Source: Cristatella mucedo (Eukaryota > Bryozoa > Phylactolaemata > Cristatellidae). Taken from it: DNA of 64,000 bases. The notes under the pieces were generated by a model, which saw only the letters and a list, made by a program, of their open reading frames with translations, did no database searches and had not been told where the DNA came from. Positions 46,413-61,000 of the stretch are shown piece after piece; within the stretch, counting starts at the first letter, position 1, and every line of letters begins with the position of its first letter. A program made the position numbers and the translations under genes. The stretch is taken from contig WPIO01000027.1 of the NCBI GenBank assembly GCA_009760855.2, positions 2,536,501-2,600,500 on the forward strand. Reading direction: 5' to 3'.

Positions 46413-49180
46413 TTCTCATTTTCACGTAAAATCCTTGTGGATGCCATTTGTTTTCGCAATGGCGTAATCTACACAAGTATTCGCCTCACGTGCTTTTACG
46501 TTCTTGGAAGGAAAATTACTTAACCGTCTCTTTGTTTAGCTGGGGATATATTGTCGAGAGATCTATGCTTATCAATCAGACTGCGAAAAGCAGCTCTTCA
46601 ATTTTGTACAGCGAGTTGACTTTATATCTACCACCTTTTCTAATTCGTCTTTTCTGCCGGCTCTAGCTAGTTTTCTTTTACCTTTCACTTCCTCTACATA
46701 AGCTAGTAATTACACATTCGTATTGCGTCCTTAAAGAACTGAATCTCGTCCACTTTACAGATGTTGTATAGAAAGCATTAACAAATGATTGGTGGTAAGA
46801 AGTATAGTTTAACCAGGGCTGGACACAGCATGTGCCAGGAATCTAACGAATTTTCAAGCGAAAGGATCTCAGTTCGTTAGTAGTACACCCGGCTTAAGGG
46901 CCATGAGCCATGTCACTTCCGACTCTGTAGAATTCACTGAAATAATCCAGCGGCTGCTCCTACACCAGATGGCAGACATGCTGCCTGGTCCCTGCGTCCG
47001 GACACCATCGACTAGGGAAGGTAAGCCTCTCGGTAGCAGATATGGTTGCGGCAAAATCCGATTAAGGTCTATCTTTTAAGGCCACTGAGGACTTGCACAA
47101 CTGGCTACCAGCTCCTGCTGCCTCAGTATTAACTTCGAGTGGCTTTCAAGAAGCAGCTATCGCGGTCCATTGGGTATAAGAAATGCAGGCGTGCATTCGG
47201 CCGGCGCATATTCTTTTCGTCTTAGCGCGTGACGTGCATACGAGTGCATAGCCAATCCTATAACATCGCCGGTTGAAGTGGGTAAAAGCAATTTACACTC
47301 GGACGAGTTCCAAGTTTATGCCGTGATTCTGCCCGGTGCTGTTAGTAAAGGCTTAAAACGTCATTATGTGGATTTGCCTAGGAATAAGTCTGGAGTACTG
47401 AAACCCCCACACCACAATTCCACTGCTTTATGTGCAACATCCATATATATATCTTACGAAAACCACAAGCTGTATTTTGAATGTCTGGTTTACTTTGGCC
47501 AATGCGTTTCTATCCTGCTTACGAAGTGCATGATTGCACCCACGAAAGGCTTTGCTTATGCACCCACTTAACAGTTACATGTGAGCACATTGGACGTCAA
47601 AGGGCGTGCCGAACCTGTCGCCCTTCCCTACTACAAGCTGCTGCCTGAATGCTTGCGTAGGCTTGCCAATGGTGACATCTACTGTACATCGGGTGTCAGC
47701 TACCTGTCAAAGTAGATAAGCATAGCGATTTAAATTGTGGCCGTTTGCATCGAAGATGCAGACCTTTTCTTTGGTTCGATCGATACATTATACAATTTGC
47801 CTCAAGTGCCCAGCGACCATCGGCAGTAGCAAATAGGTCTAAGTTTCACGAGAAATTCGACTGAAAGGCAACTCTTAACTAGTATTAGATCTGTAACCCA
47901 TGCGAAGATAATGCTCCCATGCTGACCACTTGATTACTCAATGTAACTGAAGTACTCTTTGAACTATGTATTTCATATGAAAGTGCATGCTAACTGAATG
48001 GTCAACAGCTGTTTCCGGCAAGTCCAGTTCAGCTTCATGGAGACCATTCACAAGAATCATCACATATATATTTATTAGTCTTCCCTTAATCCTGCTGATT
48101 GCTGTCAAGTGTTGTTTGCAGGCAAGAAGCAAAGCGTATAAATGAACACACCAGGTAGAAAATCAAATACATCCTGACATGTCTTTCCCTAAAGTTATCG
48201 TACATGGGCAAACAATAGCCATCATACGCATGCCGGAGGGTGCTGGTCTCGGACCTACCCAGAAGGACCGTACCACACGACTCGGTGCCTGGCCATTCAG
48301 CCCCCCAAAAAGGAATGGACGTCGACTGCAAGGTAAAGGCATGCGGCTCTTTCTTGGCTTAATGCTAGCGACAGAAATGCTGGACGGTGGTTGGCTATCA
48401 AAGGTTTCCATGTCCTCAATCGTATACTACAAATTCCCCAATCGCCGAAGCCAACAAATACGAAGATAAGATAACACAGGTGAGTCTGATCACAACCCTG
48501 CCGAAGCTCAATCGGCTTTATGTTGGAACAATAACCTCGGCTACAACGGCGGTGCTGAAAGCTGGCGAATGACTGCCTCATAACTCAAATTCTATCAAAG
48601 TACCAAGTCAATGATTACTGCCTAGATGCCAAGACACTTTAGTTTGCTTTCGGTGTGGCATAGGCCCACGGTCCATCTGAAATGCTAACGCAGGCTGATT
48701 TTCCAATGCATAAGCCAATAAAAAGGCTGGAGAATATTTGCTGTCGAAAAATGACCACGACATTTCAGTATCAGGAATGGCCAAGAAAGTGCACATCAAA
48801 CTCTTCAACGAGTGTTTGAGCAGCCGAGCTCTGATGGGTCGCCTCAAATGTGCATGGCTGTGCCCTGCAAAGGCCTCTCCAATGGCATGACTATGAGTAC
48901 GTGTGGTAAGAGGAAGCAAGCCAACAGCTGAACATGCGCAGCCACTACAGAGCAAGTGCGGGAAGGGGTGACATTGAGTGCACGCCTGCCTAGCCTGTCC
49001 ACTGATTTCACGAGCAGCAGCAGCAGTAGCCCTGAATCTAAGAGCTGCCTAGGCAAGCCGACTCAGCACCTGTGTGCTGAGTCGGCTTAGATTGCAGGTA
49101 CACGCTGCCACACGCCAGCGGTGCAGTGCTCTGCCTCATCGCAGCGATGCTATCCTAGCTCAACGGGTGACATGCTGCCA
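46413..49180. other. Spacer downstream of MRPL46, no gene recognised
   Basis: A LINE-like tail piece (GTCCTTAAAGAACTGAATCT) lies near 46720-46780. Frames at 47278-47571, 48179-48469 (plus) and 48608-48955 (minus) have no motif; part of 48-49.2 kb is probably MRPL46 3' UTR. Confidence 0.4.
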
Positions 49181-51990
49181 TCAAAATTCCACTGCAAACT
49201 TTTTCAATTTCTCAAAATAGCCAGGATGAAAGTGCTTGCGTAGCTCGTCCAGAGTGAGCCACATATGGTCGACAAATACTCCTTGCTTAGGAAGCATTTT
49301 CACGTCACCTTTAAGCAGCTGAGCTTTGAAAAAGAAAACCTGCAAGCAGATGATTCAGAAACGAAGGGTAAAACAGCTGGTCAAACTGGTGCACACATCA
49401 CCGACGGTAAGTATCAGGTAACCGAGAGCATATAAGACAGATTGGACAGAAGACAGCCCAGCAAAACAAGCAAGGCTTGAATGCCCCCCCTGCCAGCTCG
49501 TGCATTTGTATCTCAGCGGTATGGAAGAGACTACACGGATACACCGGTCCACCAACTGCAGCCCTGAAGGGCAAAACAATTCATTACTATAGCGCCCCAA
49601 GAGAACTTAATCTCTATTCAGGCGCTTCACATATGCCTCGAGGCTCGAGCCCGCAGCCAGACCTTGGTCGGGCGAGCACCTTATAAGAATAATAATGATA
49701 CACTTAACAAAGTGCCTTCAGATAACTAAATCTCGTTCTAGGTGCTTTACATTTGCTGCAAAGGAAACACGATCGAATGGTAATTGGTATCATGCATGAT
49801 AAGCTACAAGAATAACATGGTTAGGGGTGACATGCAAAGGGTCAGCATGCAAGTATGGTTAGTGGCAGCTTGCAACAGTGCCAGCACGCATGAGCACATA
49901 AAGGACGAATGACAGGGACCCACGAAATGCTGTCATAAATAGGTAATTTATTTTTAAACGTAGTAAAGTCAGGGGATGTCATGACGGAAGTCGGGAGTGA
50001 GTTCCAGGCTTTGGGAGCATACGAACTAAAGGCACGGTCTCCAGAGGATTTGAGGTTTGTAGCAGGTATAGGTAAGCAGTTAGATTCCGAAAAGCGGTAG
50101 GTACGATGTTTAGCCTGATGGGGCAGTAGATCTGATAGGTAGGCTAGAGCCAAATAATGAAGGAACCTAAAAGTGAGCGACAAAATCTTGAAGTCAATGA
50201 GTTGCTTGACTGGTAGCCAGTGCAGGTCGGCAAGAAGTGGTGTGATGTGGCAAATTGTTGCTAAGCAGCTGGTTGCACATATTGAAAAGAATGAAATGTC
50301 AGAAAAATATCAATCAGGGTTCAATTAGCAGCACTCTACTAAAACTGCTTCCCTCCATGCTAACAATGACATTCTATGTGGCAAAGATGACGGGCATGTC
50401 ACTGCCTTAGCTCTGCAAGATCTGTCTGCTGCCTTCGATACCATTGATCATTATATTCTACTTGAACGATTGAGAACAACGATCGGTTTGGAAGACGAGG
50501 CACTGGCATGGTTTAAATCGAACTTGTCTGATTTGTGTTCAATCCGTGTCGTATCGGAGTCAGGTCTCATACACGAGACGGGTCACCTGTGGAGTCCCTC
50601 AACGGTCCGTCCTCGGTATCTTGCTGTTCTCCATTTATACTCAACCTCTGGAATAAAGTGATTTAGGCCCATGGAATAGGATATCCCTTTTATGCTGACG
50701 ATACTCAGCTGTATTTGTCATTCAAACCACCGGAATCTGCTGCAGCAACTGATAAACTGAATGCTTGCGTTGCCGACATTCGACCCTGGATGTCGGAAAA
50801 CTTCTTGAAAATAAATGACGATAAAACCGAACTGCTGCTCATAGGACACCCTAAGTGTGTGGCTAGATTAAAAGGCTTTGCTCTTCTAATAGGTGATGCT
50901 GTTGTGCGACCATCACCGTGTGCTCGAAATTTAGGTGTCGTTTTTATAGCTGCCTAAATTTTAAAAGATACATTCAGAAGACTGCTTCTACAGCTAGCCA
51001 TCACGTCCGATCCCCATCTAAGATTAGGAGCTGTCTTCCACGGTGGCATGCAAAAAGTCAACTAGCTACTTAGTTCTTCTCCGCTTGATTATTGTAATTC
51101 CCTTTTGGCTGGGCTACCAAAGAAAGCTATGGGGCCACTGCAGCTGGCTATGAATATGGCTGCAAGGCTAGTCTTCAAGTTCCGGAGGTTTGAGCACGTG
51201 CTTTGCTAAAAGAGCTAGGATGGATGCCGGTTGATCAACGGATACAGAGGAAAGTTCTTATGCTGACCCACAAGGCCCGCACGGCTTGGCTCCTTCGTAC
51301 CTAGCTGAACTGCTGCACCAGTTTCTGCCTCTTCGTGCCCTCAGGTCCTGTGTGGACAATAAATTAGCTGTTCCATCCCTCCGCTTAAAGACTATTGGCG
51401 ACAGAAGCTTTAGCTCTGTAGGTCCTAGACTGTGGAACTCGCTTCCACAATTCTTATGCAACGACAACTATTCTCCTGCTGCCGACTATGGCTCACCCTC
51501 TTCAGTGGTCCTGAGCTGCTACTTTCATGCTACTCACTACCTCAACTGCTCTCCTGACTCTGCTATGCTTCCTACTTTCTCTTTCTTGCATTAGATGAAG
51601 TCTGTTGGCTACCGAACGCTACCGAAAGCCGCTTAGGCTGTGAGTGCGCTATACAAAACTCTCCTGCGTAACACCCACATGGTCTTTATGACTTTGTGGA
51701 GTTACAGACGGAGATACATTAGATTACGACGCTCACGACAGACAAGCCTAGCACCAGAGTTTTGCACCAGCTGTAAGCACCTGATTGCACATGCTGGTAG
51801 ACCAGCAACCAGTGAGTTACATGAGTCAAGACGGTATGTTACAAACGCATGGACCACCTTAAACGCTAGACCAAACCAGCTCGGCAAGATTCACTACCTC
51901 CCTCGTAAGAGCATGGCTTTGCAGCTGGTGTGCTTGCATCTGACTCGGAGTGCGCTGTGTACGTGTGTAGGCGCAAATGTGAGTTTGTGT

Positions 51991-52044
<54 letters not shown>

Positions 52045-55000
52045 AAGTGAGCGTGCATGCCTGTGTTGGAGAGTGTATGTGCACGTGCATGCTTACACTG
52101 CGAGGCAACATCAGATGCCGAGTCAAGCTGTCGTGCCTCCAGTAACCAACAGCTACTTCAGCCACATGCGATCCTGTATAAGTAGTAGCAGCAACTCAAG
52201 GTCTGAGCAGATGCCCACAACTTAATGGACTATCTATGGCCAGTTTACATAAGCAAATAATTTTTTTTCCACGTGAGACAGAAAGATCCAGTACAGCAGC
52301 TCGTAAACATGTTGCCAGTTTTCATATGCAAAATCTTTTTTTAATGTGAGACAGAAAGATCCAGTACAGTAGCCTGTAAACACTATGCAACACTTGGGTG
52401 AGAAGGATGGGTAACCAGCTAAATGCAGCGGTGAGTGCACATGATGACTGCTCGACATAACCAAAGGGTCGAGTCCACAAACTAGCCAGCCATCCTTACA
52501 GCCTTGCCCTCACTTTGAGGCTTAGTGGCTATCAAAACTCTCGATTCCTTTTCACCACTCACTACCAACTCCCTAGTCCTCTGCTGGATGCAGCGTACTT
52601 AAGTGCCATATGGCGCTTATGTCCAATTTCGAGCACTATTCTGACAAGAAAAAGGCACCGGTGGAAGCTTTGAGTTAGCATCATTTCAGCAACACCTGAA
52701 AGCAGCCAGCACTGTGCTAATTCGGCCGCCAAGAAAACATGGGAGCAGCCGGGGCCAGACTAATGAAATTAGGACCATACTGAGCAGATTACAGCCGAGC
52801 CAAGGTGAACTGAGGCCCAACCAAAGTGGGAAAGTGGCAGCTACCACCGGCACATTGCCATTGCAAGTGTTCGACTGTCTAAAACTAGCCAGACGACAAG
52901 CAGCAAATCTAAGGATTCATCGACGAGATATAGAAATGAACTTGCCTTCAGCAAAAGACAAAGGCACGGGTCACCCGGGTACTTTCCCCAGTACAGTAGC
53001 AACTTCACTGCAAGGAGTAACTGCACTGCATTACAGCATTCCTAGTTGACAAGTCTTTACCCACAACCAACAAGAGAGTTTTTTTTACTAGGCTCAAATT
53101 GCAGAAAGGGTGGGCTACAGTTTTTCTTAGTTCAAAAGCAGTTTTAGAAATAGCAACCAGCAGACTCATGGCCACAAGCCAAGAACTCCGGGCCACAGTC
53201 TTGTCACGGTCGGCTTTCCTACCTCAAACGCTGAAAGAAGTCCAAGAACAGATCGTCGGTATCCAGTTAGGATAATTTAGCACTTGATTGCATGGATGCC
53301 AACTTTGCTCTATGCAGTGCCTCTGCAGCACCGCCCGCCAGCCACATACAACTGGACAAACGCTTCACAGGACCGAAAGCCTGCAGGCGCCAAACATGAA
53401 AGCATCAAAGCTGTACCTGTTCACTGGTAGCAAGAATGCTTTCTTTTAAATTGTAAGCAGGGACTCATACGGATTTTAATTCATTTGCAACAGATATGCC
53501 TAATCTTCTTTCCTGCTGGACGGCATCTTCTCTCCTGCTGCAGACTGTGGCACATCCTTTGCTAAGCACTACATCGACTGCTCTCCTGACTCAGCCATGC
53601 TTCTCACGTCTCTTTGCTGCATGAGATGAAGTCAGTCGGCTACCGAATGTGTATCGAAAGCCGCTTCGGTTTTGAGTGCGCTACACAAAACGGTCCTTCG
53701 TAATGCCAATAAAGCCTTTGTGGCTTTGCGGACTTACAGACCAAGATACATTACATTGCATTACATCTAGACAGGAGTTAGCTCATCTGAGTGCCCCTTC
53801 TCTGCTAGAAAAGAGACACATTTTCATGACTTCGTTCATTCTTCGTGTTTCCTATTAGTTATCGTGCAACAGCAAAGTCTTCATAATTTTACCCCATCAC
53901 AGTAAAAAAAAGATTTACTGCAAGGCAATTATATTAAGTCTTTCACCGTGTGCAAGACAAAATAAACAGCCTTGCCGGGTGTTTAAACATATGACTGACG
54001 TCGCGATTTCCCCTGACTTGACAACTTCCAAAATAGAAGCTAGAAACTCACGTGTTGCTCAAAGCAGTTGGTCGGACCACGTGAATTTTCCTTGTAGGTT
54101 AATGTGTGCTGACGTTGTATGTTATTGCTAACAATGTTGAAGTAATAATAATGCATTTGATATAGAGCCCTCAGAGAACTTAATCTCTTTCTATGCACTT
54201 TACATTTGCTGCAAAGGAAGCACGATCGAATGGTTAGTGGTAGCATGCTCAACAAACAACAAGAATAACATAGTTAGGGGTGACATGCACAGGGTCAGCA
54301 TGCAAGTGTGGTTAGTGGCAGCATGCATAGGGTCAGCACGCATAAGCACATCAAGGTCGAATCATAGGAACCCACTAAATGCTGTGATAAATAGGTGCGT
54401 TTGTAGCTTCTTTTTTAAAATGTCGACAGGTAAGGGCACGTCGTGATGCCACTCGGAAGTGAGCTCCAGGCTTTGGGGGCATACGAACTAGAGGCACGGT
54501 CGCCAAAGTATATAAGATTTGTAGGAGGTATGGGTAAGTAGTTAGATTCCGAAAAGCAGGTGGTACACGATGCTTAGCCTGGTGGGGGAGTAGATCTTAT
54601 AGGTAGGCTGGAGCCAAAGAATGCAGAGACCCAAAAGTGAGCGAGAAAAACCTTGAAGTCAATGCGTTGCTTGACTGGGAGCCAGTGCAGGTCGGTGATA
54701 AGTGGTCTGATGTGGCAAAAGTGCTGAAATGCTTCCCTTACAGCATATGCAAAGGGCCTAGAAAGATTTAGTTCTGAGGACATTCTAGAAATAGCATACA
54801 TACTATTATTATTACTACTATCATAAAGTGCTACGAGATTTTAAATAATGACGAAATTCCTGCGGTCAAGTAACTGTTTCAAACCGATAATCTTGTATGT
54901 GGTGCATTCTGAGCAGTATATCTCTTGCAAAAAAGGAACCATATACTACCATTCAATGGGAATGATTCAAGCGACATTCTAGAAAAATGCAGTTTAAAGA

Positions 55001-58000
55001 CCGAGTAATCGCACGAGAAATGCTGCATCCCGAGGGGTTTTGCATCAAACAGCTCAGAATGCTGAGAAAAGACAGCAATTAACTATTGATCGGCTGGCAG
55101 AAGCACTAAACTTGCAATCAGCTAATCGATATTTTCCCGTCTGAAATATAACTTTGGCATTCGAGGATCTTTTTAGGCCAACACGAATGCGAACATACTG
55201 GTCTAAAAGTGGTCTACAATACATTTGCTGCCCTGGTTTGGCCAAGGGGTGCTCGCCTTTTAAGTTTTTTTTAACTATTTCTTAGGTCTTAACTCTCTGG
55301 GTTTGCCAATTGCATGCTCACAATTGACTACCTTCTCATAATACTAATGAAATTTTTAATGCATATAAATACAGTTTTTGGCCTTTCAAGTATTTGCCGA
55401 GATTTTTGTTATAATTTCATACCATCGGTCTTAAAGCTACTTTCCAGCATGAAACACAGTTGCCTGAGCTGTTGCTCTACCTGTGCTAGCAATTTTTTTC
55501 ATAGTCTCCAATCAGGTCTGGCCTAAGTTTTCACCGGCACAAAACAGGATGTCTCGTACCTAAACCATTACTGAAGAAGAGCAAGTCACAGTCACTGAGC
55601 AGCATTTTTCAAAATAGGGATATTTGGCACATCCAAAAATTCTTGATTTGTCACACTCTGATGGCGCTAGTAAAAACAATACTTAAACAATTAAAGAAGT
55701 TTTGAAATCCATTAGCCAATTAATTTTGGATGTTCTTTACACTTAGTGGGCTAACCGAGATAGCAGCACACACAATTTGCAACCTTTATTGCTTCATCAT
55801 GCTTACCGTACCTTGTGGTCGTACTATTTTTGGCCTTGATTTTGTAAAACTGCAATGTTTTGAGATGTGCATTGACTCAAAGGGTTCACGGATTTTACGA
55901 GCCAGCACTGTATACGGTGCTGCCTTAAGCATTGCTGGCCAGGAAATGTAACGTACACCGTGGAACATGATATAACCTCAAATAATTCGGTGTTTTTTTA
56001 GACTGCTCACTAAAACATTTTCCCAAGAAATCAGGATTCGAGTGAATTAGCAATATCAGTAACAAGCTGTGCATGCTGACAACTTGGTTAACATGCAAAA
56101 TTACTACTTATTTGGCAGTTTCAAGTGGGTTCGGAAACAGTTATGGTTTTCAAAGGATAGTCTTTGCTAGCATCATCATGATACGGTGATGAATGGGCTT
56201 TTGGATGTGCCAAAGGCCCCCTCGAAAATGCATCTCGATGAATGCCGGGCACTTCTTTAAGAATGGATAGGGTTTGAGACATCCAGCTTTTCGCATGTGT
56301 AGATGTAGACCAGACCTGGTTCGACACAATGCAAGAAATAGATACTGCAACTGGAGCAAGAAACCAGTTAACTACGTTTCCTGAAGAAAATAGCTGTTAG
56401 ACCGACCATACAAAATTACTACTGAAGTCTTGGCAAATACCCGAAATGCGATCTCCATGCACTTGGCAGACAGAGTGACTTAAGACCTAAGATATTGTTA
56501 AAAAGAATTCTTTTATTCCTTGTTCATCTGAAAACATGGTTTGGCCGCTATTCCAGCCTACCGAATCACAGATTTCTTGTATTTTAGAACCATGTCAGGC
56601 CTCTGGCTGTGTGCACTAAATGTAACTTGCTTCATCTCTTGATGATTGAATGCTAAGAAAATGCTCGATGCGGTTAAGATGCCTTTTTAGAGAGGGGGAT
56701 ACTTGGTGAATTCAGTAAATCTTACTTCCCGGGCTTAGAGGTGCTAACAATATCCTTTGAAAATGGCGACTTTGTTCGAAGCCAGAAATGGCTGCAGATA
56801 CTGCTAAAACTTTGCATCTAGCAAGCCAAGCAAAGTGATAGCATGCATAATACACAATTTATAACAAATATGGTAAAATCTAGTTAATCAAATATTCTAG
56901 CGATTTTTGTTTGGCCAGCAGTCCATAAAATTCTGAAATATTTGGGGGCATATCTTCATCCCTAGAGTGCATGAAATTTTCGGGCCAGCACTGTAAATGT
57001 CCTATGCGAGATTACCGGGCTTCACAAGAAAGAATGAAGAACGAAGCTGATCAGCCAAGGGGTAGACCCCACGAACTGCAATACCACAACGTCCTGGTCA
57101 TAAATAAGTAAGGTCATAAGCTCGACAGACATTAGCTGTGGCCACTAGGGGCCACAAGCCGAGATTTGAAACGACTAGCAGCCTCACAAATAAGAATGGA
57201 AGTTTCACTCAGGAGGCTCCACGGTCGAACTGCAGAAGTGAATACGAGGATGTCGACTAATCTACAAGCTTCATCATAAAAATGCCTCCTATGATCGAAT
57301 GAGTCATGAACAAACAAGTAACCAAGAGTTGCAAAGGCACATAGCAACATGCGGTCCAGTAGGCTACAGCAGCTTGTCATACCTGAGAGAGCCAGCCCAG
57401 GCTAAGAAAAGAAGCAATACCGACCAATATTACCGACTTAAATTAGACTTACACGGAGTAGCATTCATTACCAGAGCATGCTTATGGTATTGCACCCTCT
57501 CTGCTGAACTGACCGCAATATTAAACTGCTTCGTTTTGACAATTTAAACAGGAAAAGACCAATCAAACACTGCTGTTTAAGGGGGCTTACGGGCATAAAA
57601 AGCCATTAAAAACCGCTGCTTGAGGTAAACAGGGAGAAGCCGATCTAACCAGAGCCAAACGGCTTCAAGGCACACAGGAAGAAGTAGATCTAACAAGAGT
57701 GCTTGAAGGCACAACACTTAAAGCAATTCCAACACTGCTGCTGAAGAATTTAGTGGATGTTCGTTACACTGATTCTAGAAGTGGCATATGTGAGGCACAT
57801 AAATTCAATAAATTTCAACGAGAAGTCAGTCTGGTCGAAAAGCAGGCCCTGATTGGCTAAAAAATGTATCAGCATTTGGCAGACAAAGGTAAGTCCACAT
57901 TACTTTCACATTGGGTTTTACAAATAGTAATAAACTATCTCCCCCAACGCACTGCACAGCATTGACACAAACTGTGGCGAAAAATCGCGTAATACAGAGG

Positions 58001-61000
58001 TTTAGCTCACAAATACGATCAACGAGAGAGCGAGTTTTCCCCACCTTGGCACCATCGTATGATGTATCTGCCTTGGCCTTTTGTGGATATCGGTACTTAA
58101 TGAAACCGCAAGGTGCGTTTCCAAGGAATTGCACAGTGAGACCAGTGTTGCCTACTGCAGTCGATAGTACCCTCTCGGCTGCCTAAAAAAACAATGAAAT
58201 CAACAAATAAGCCGGGACAAGCCGCATGCAGCACAAGGAAGTGTCCCACCGGAACCTGCCAAGTCCATCCAATATACGAATACATGAATCGATCGGGCAG
58301 AGGAGGCTATTTTCTAATTAGCTCAAGCTTTAAAACAGCACTACTGTGTCCAACACTACCACCAACACAGAAAGAGAAAAGAGCCACGTGCAAGCTCATT
58401 AAGCAACAGTTTCTCACCATGCCCTAAACATTGATGCCAAGCTATTACCTGACGCATGGACTCCCCCTGCTTCCAGGTGCCCTGAGGTAGCATCCAGTGG
58501 TCAGGTGTGATGTTCCCCAGCTGCTGCTTGACAACGAAATACAATTTCCTGTCTAGCTGTCGGCTGACTGTCTTTTGATTGTTTTCGACATCTGCAGCTG
58601 CAAACAAGCAAAAACCATATCTGCACGTACTGTTAATGACGAGCTGGTTTGGTCTAGCGGTTAAGGTGCTCGCCCCGACCAAGGTCAGACTGAGGTCGTG
58701 GGCTCGAGCCCCGAGGCATATGTGAAGCGCCTGAATAGAGATTAAGTTCTCTTAGGGCGCTATATAAATGAATTATATTATTATTACCAGGTCCGTGACG
58801 TTAGCATCAACGTTGCTATCCAGCACGTCGTTGGCATAAAAAAGCAGAGTAGATTCAGTGGAGTGGTAGGTGTGCTTGAATACCGACTGAAATTGTTCTG
58901 CCAATTCATTCTTATCTATGTGTTCCACAAGCTCCTTAGTAACAATCTTTCCGAGAATCTAATACAAAAAAAGTGAGACAGGGCAATAGATTACTAGGAA
59001 CTCGGAGTCCAATATAGACTTTTAAATATTTGTCTAATGATGGCTTGATTTGGAAAACTTTTGAAACAACCCCTTTATTCAGAGAAACATTCCAAACCTA
59101 TGGCTGGACTGAGTTTATTTGCCAACGAGCAGCTCACTGCCTGTGGACTCGCTTCGCTGAGTTATAGTGGTTCCATCACGAAAAACAAGGCTGTGCCATC
59201 TTGCCACGACGGAAGTGTACAATCTTGACGCAAATGGAGGGAAGGATGAACTTTTTATGACTTGACGAACGCTTTTTGTTTTAGTTAGTACAGATGAAGA
59301 ACAGAGAGAAGATGGTCTAGGGTCATCAGGTGACGAGCTGTTTTTACTAGATTGATATAAGGTACCATTTCTTACATTAAAACCTCAAAATTTCTCTAGA
59401 AAGATCGTGGGTTTCCACTCAAAACTTGCTTTAGTCGGTGGTAGCTTTATGGAGGCATGAATATGTGTTATTTTTTCCATGAAGAAGGTGGACAACGTAT
59501 CGGCCAAACCATTAATATCCGGAGAGTGAGACCTCTCGGAGTTGGCAACCAAATGATTTGCTGTCTTATACACTTTTTGGTTGACTGACAGGACTTCAGT
59601 TTTCAAACGAAAAAAGCCCTGACTTTTCTAAGCATTCGTGTATAGACACAGGGGAAGTATTTGAAGAAAGCTATATCGTCTTCAGACCAGGACTTTTTGA
59701 GGCAGTATTTAAGCTTGCTCTTTACACGGTGCATCTTTTAAAGCTATTGGTAAATTGAAAGGATCCGCTATTCTGAACACGGACAGGATGTAAGGGAGCA
59801 TACTCGTCGAGAGCACTCCCAAATTTTGAGTTTACTGCACCAGCGAGGGTATCGAGGCTGTCACCAGAGCCTAAGTGCAAACCAAGGAGACCTGCATTAC
59901 AAACATAATTAAAAAAATTTCAGCATAATTTCTTTTTAAAAGTTAGGTCGCTGGACAGACTCGATGCTACCCTGCTGATACGATGGAACAGGAGCAGTAA
60001 AAAAGATTGAACAATGGTCCGAGATGGTAAGCAGGCATGCAACTAGGTCAGTGGACAGACATCGAGATCCAGAATATGGTCAGCGATATGAGAGTGGCAC
60101 AACTAGTGAGCTGGACCAAGCCGAAGTTCTCCAGAGATGACTGTCACTATTGCTGTCAGTGTGAATGCTAATATCTCCAGAAAACAATAACGAACTGTCA
60201 GAGGAATATTTTGGTGATAAACACTAAAAACTCCTCCACAAACCAAGTTAGAGAGCTAGAAGGAGGTAGGTAGACCACAACTGTGAGAGGCAGGGTCTTT
60301 GAAGCAGATCTGATGGCAACTGATTCAAAGGATAGCCCATGCTAAAAACTGCATGTGCTACTGCTAGGTGATTCATGAGCAACCACTTACAAACAATACT
60401 TGCACCAAGCTCAAAATAGTTACTATATAGTCGAGGGTTGGCATTAGCATCGAGGACCAACTTTAACAGACACTTTTTGCAATTATGAAAACTCGCAAGG
60501 GGTCAGAATTCCTAGCCAGATTGATTCAAGCCAATTAGCCTCCCACATGTCTCACATAGTTAGGGCACAACAGACTGATTGATCATGTCAGTCTGTTCAA
60601 AGTGGTACGGGAAAGACACTTGCCTATCGACCTGCTCTGGAGTTTGCTACCGCTCGACAGGCAAGCTTCTGGCAAACATTCAAGGGTGGCTTAAAGGCAC
60701 ACCTCCTAAGGTTCGTGCTTAAGGTCTAGCCTAGGCACGACAGCGAAGAGTATTGAGCAGGCGCACAAAAGACAGCGATCCCCTGAGGCAGCAAGTAATC
60801 TGGGTGGAAGATCTGGGCGGCAAGTAGGCTGGAAGTAGGGGGGGGGGGGAAGCAATCACACAGTAAGAACTATGTGCTGCGCAAGCAGACTAACTAACTT
60901 CAGTGCAAGGGGACCAACTACCTGCAGCGCTACTGCTGAGTGGCAGCCGTAGAAGTTTGCGTTGCTGCTCGCTAACATTAGAAAAACCAAACAGAAAGTA

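Noticed and set aside
48179-48469. 96-codon plus frame near a GTGAGT donor
   Set aside because: No family motif, and overlapping frames on the minus strand are equally long; probably MRPL46 3' flank.
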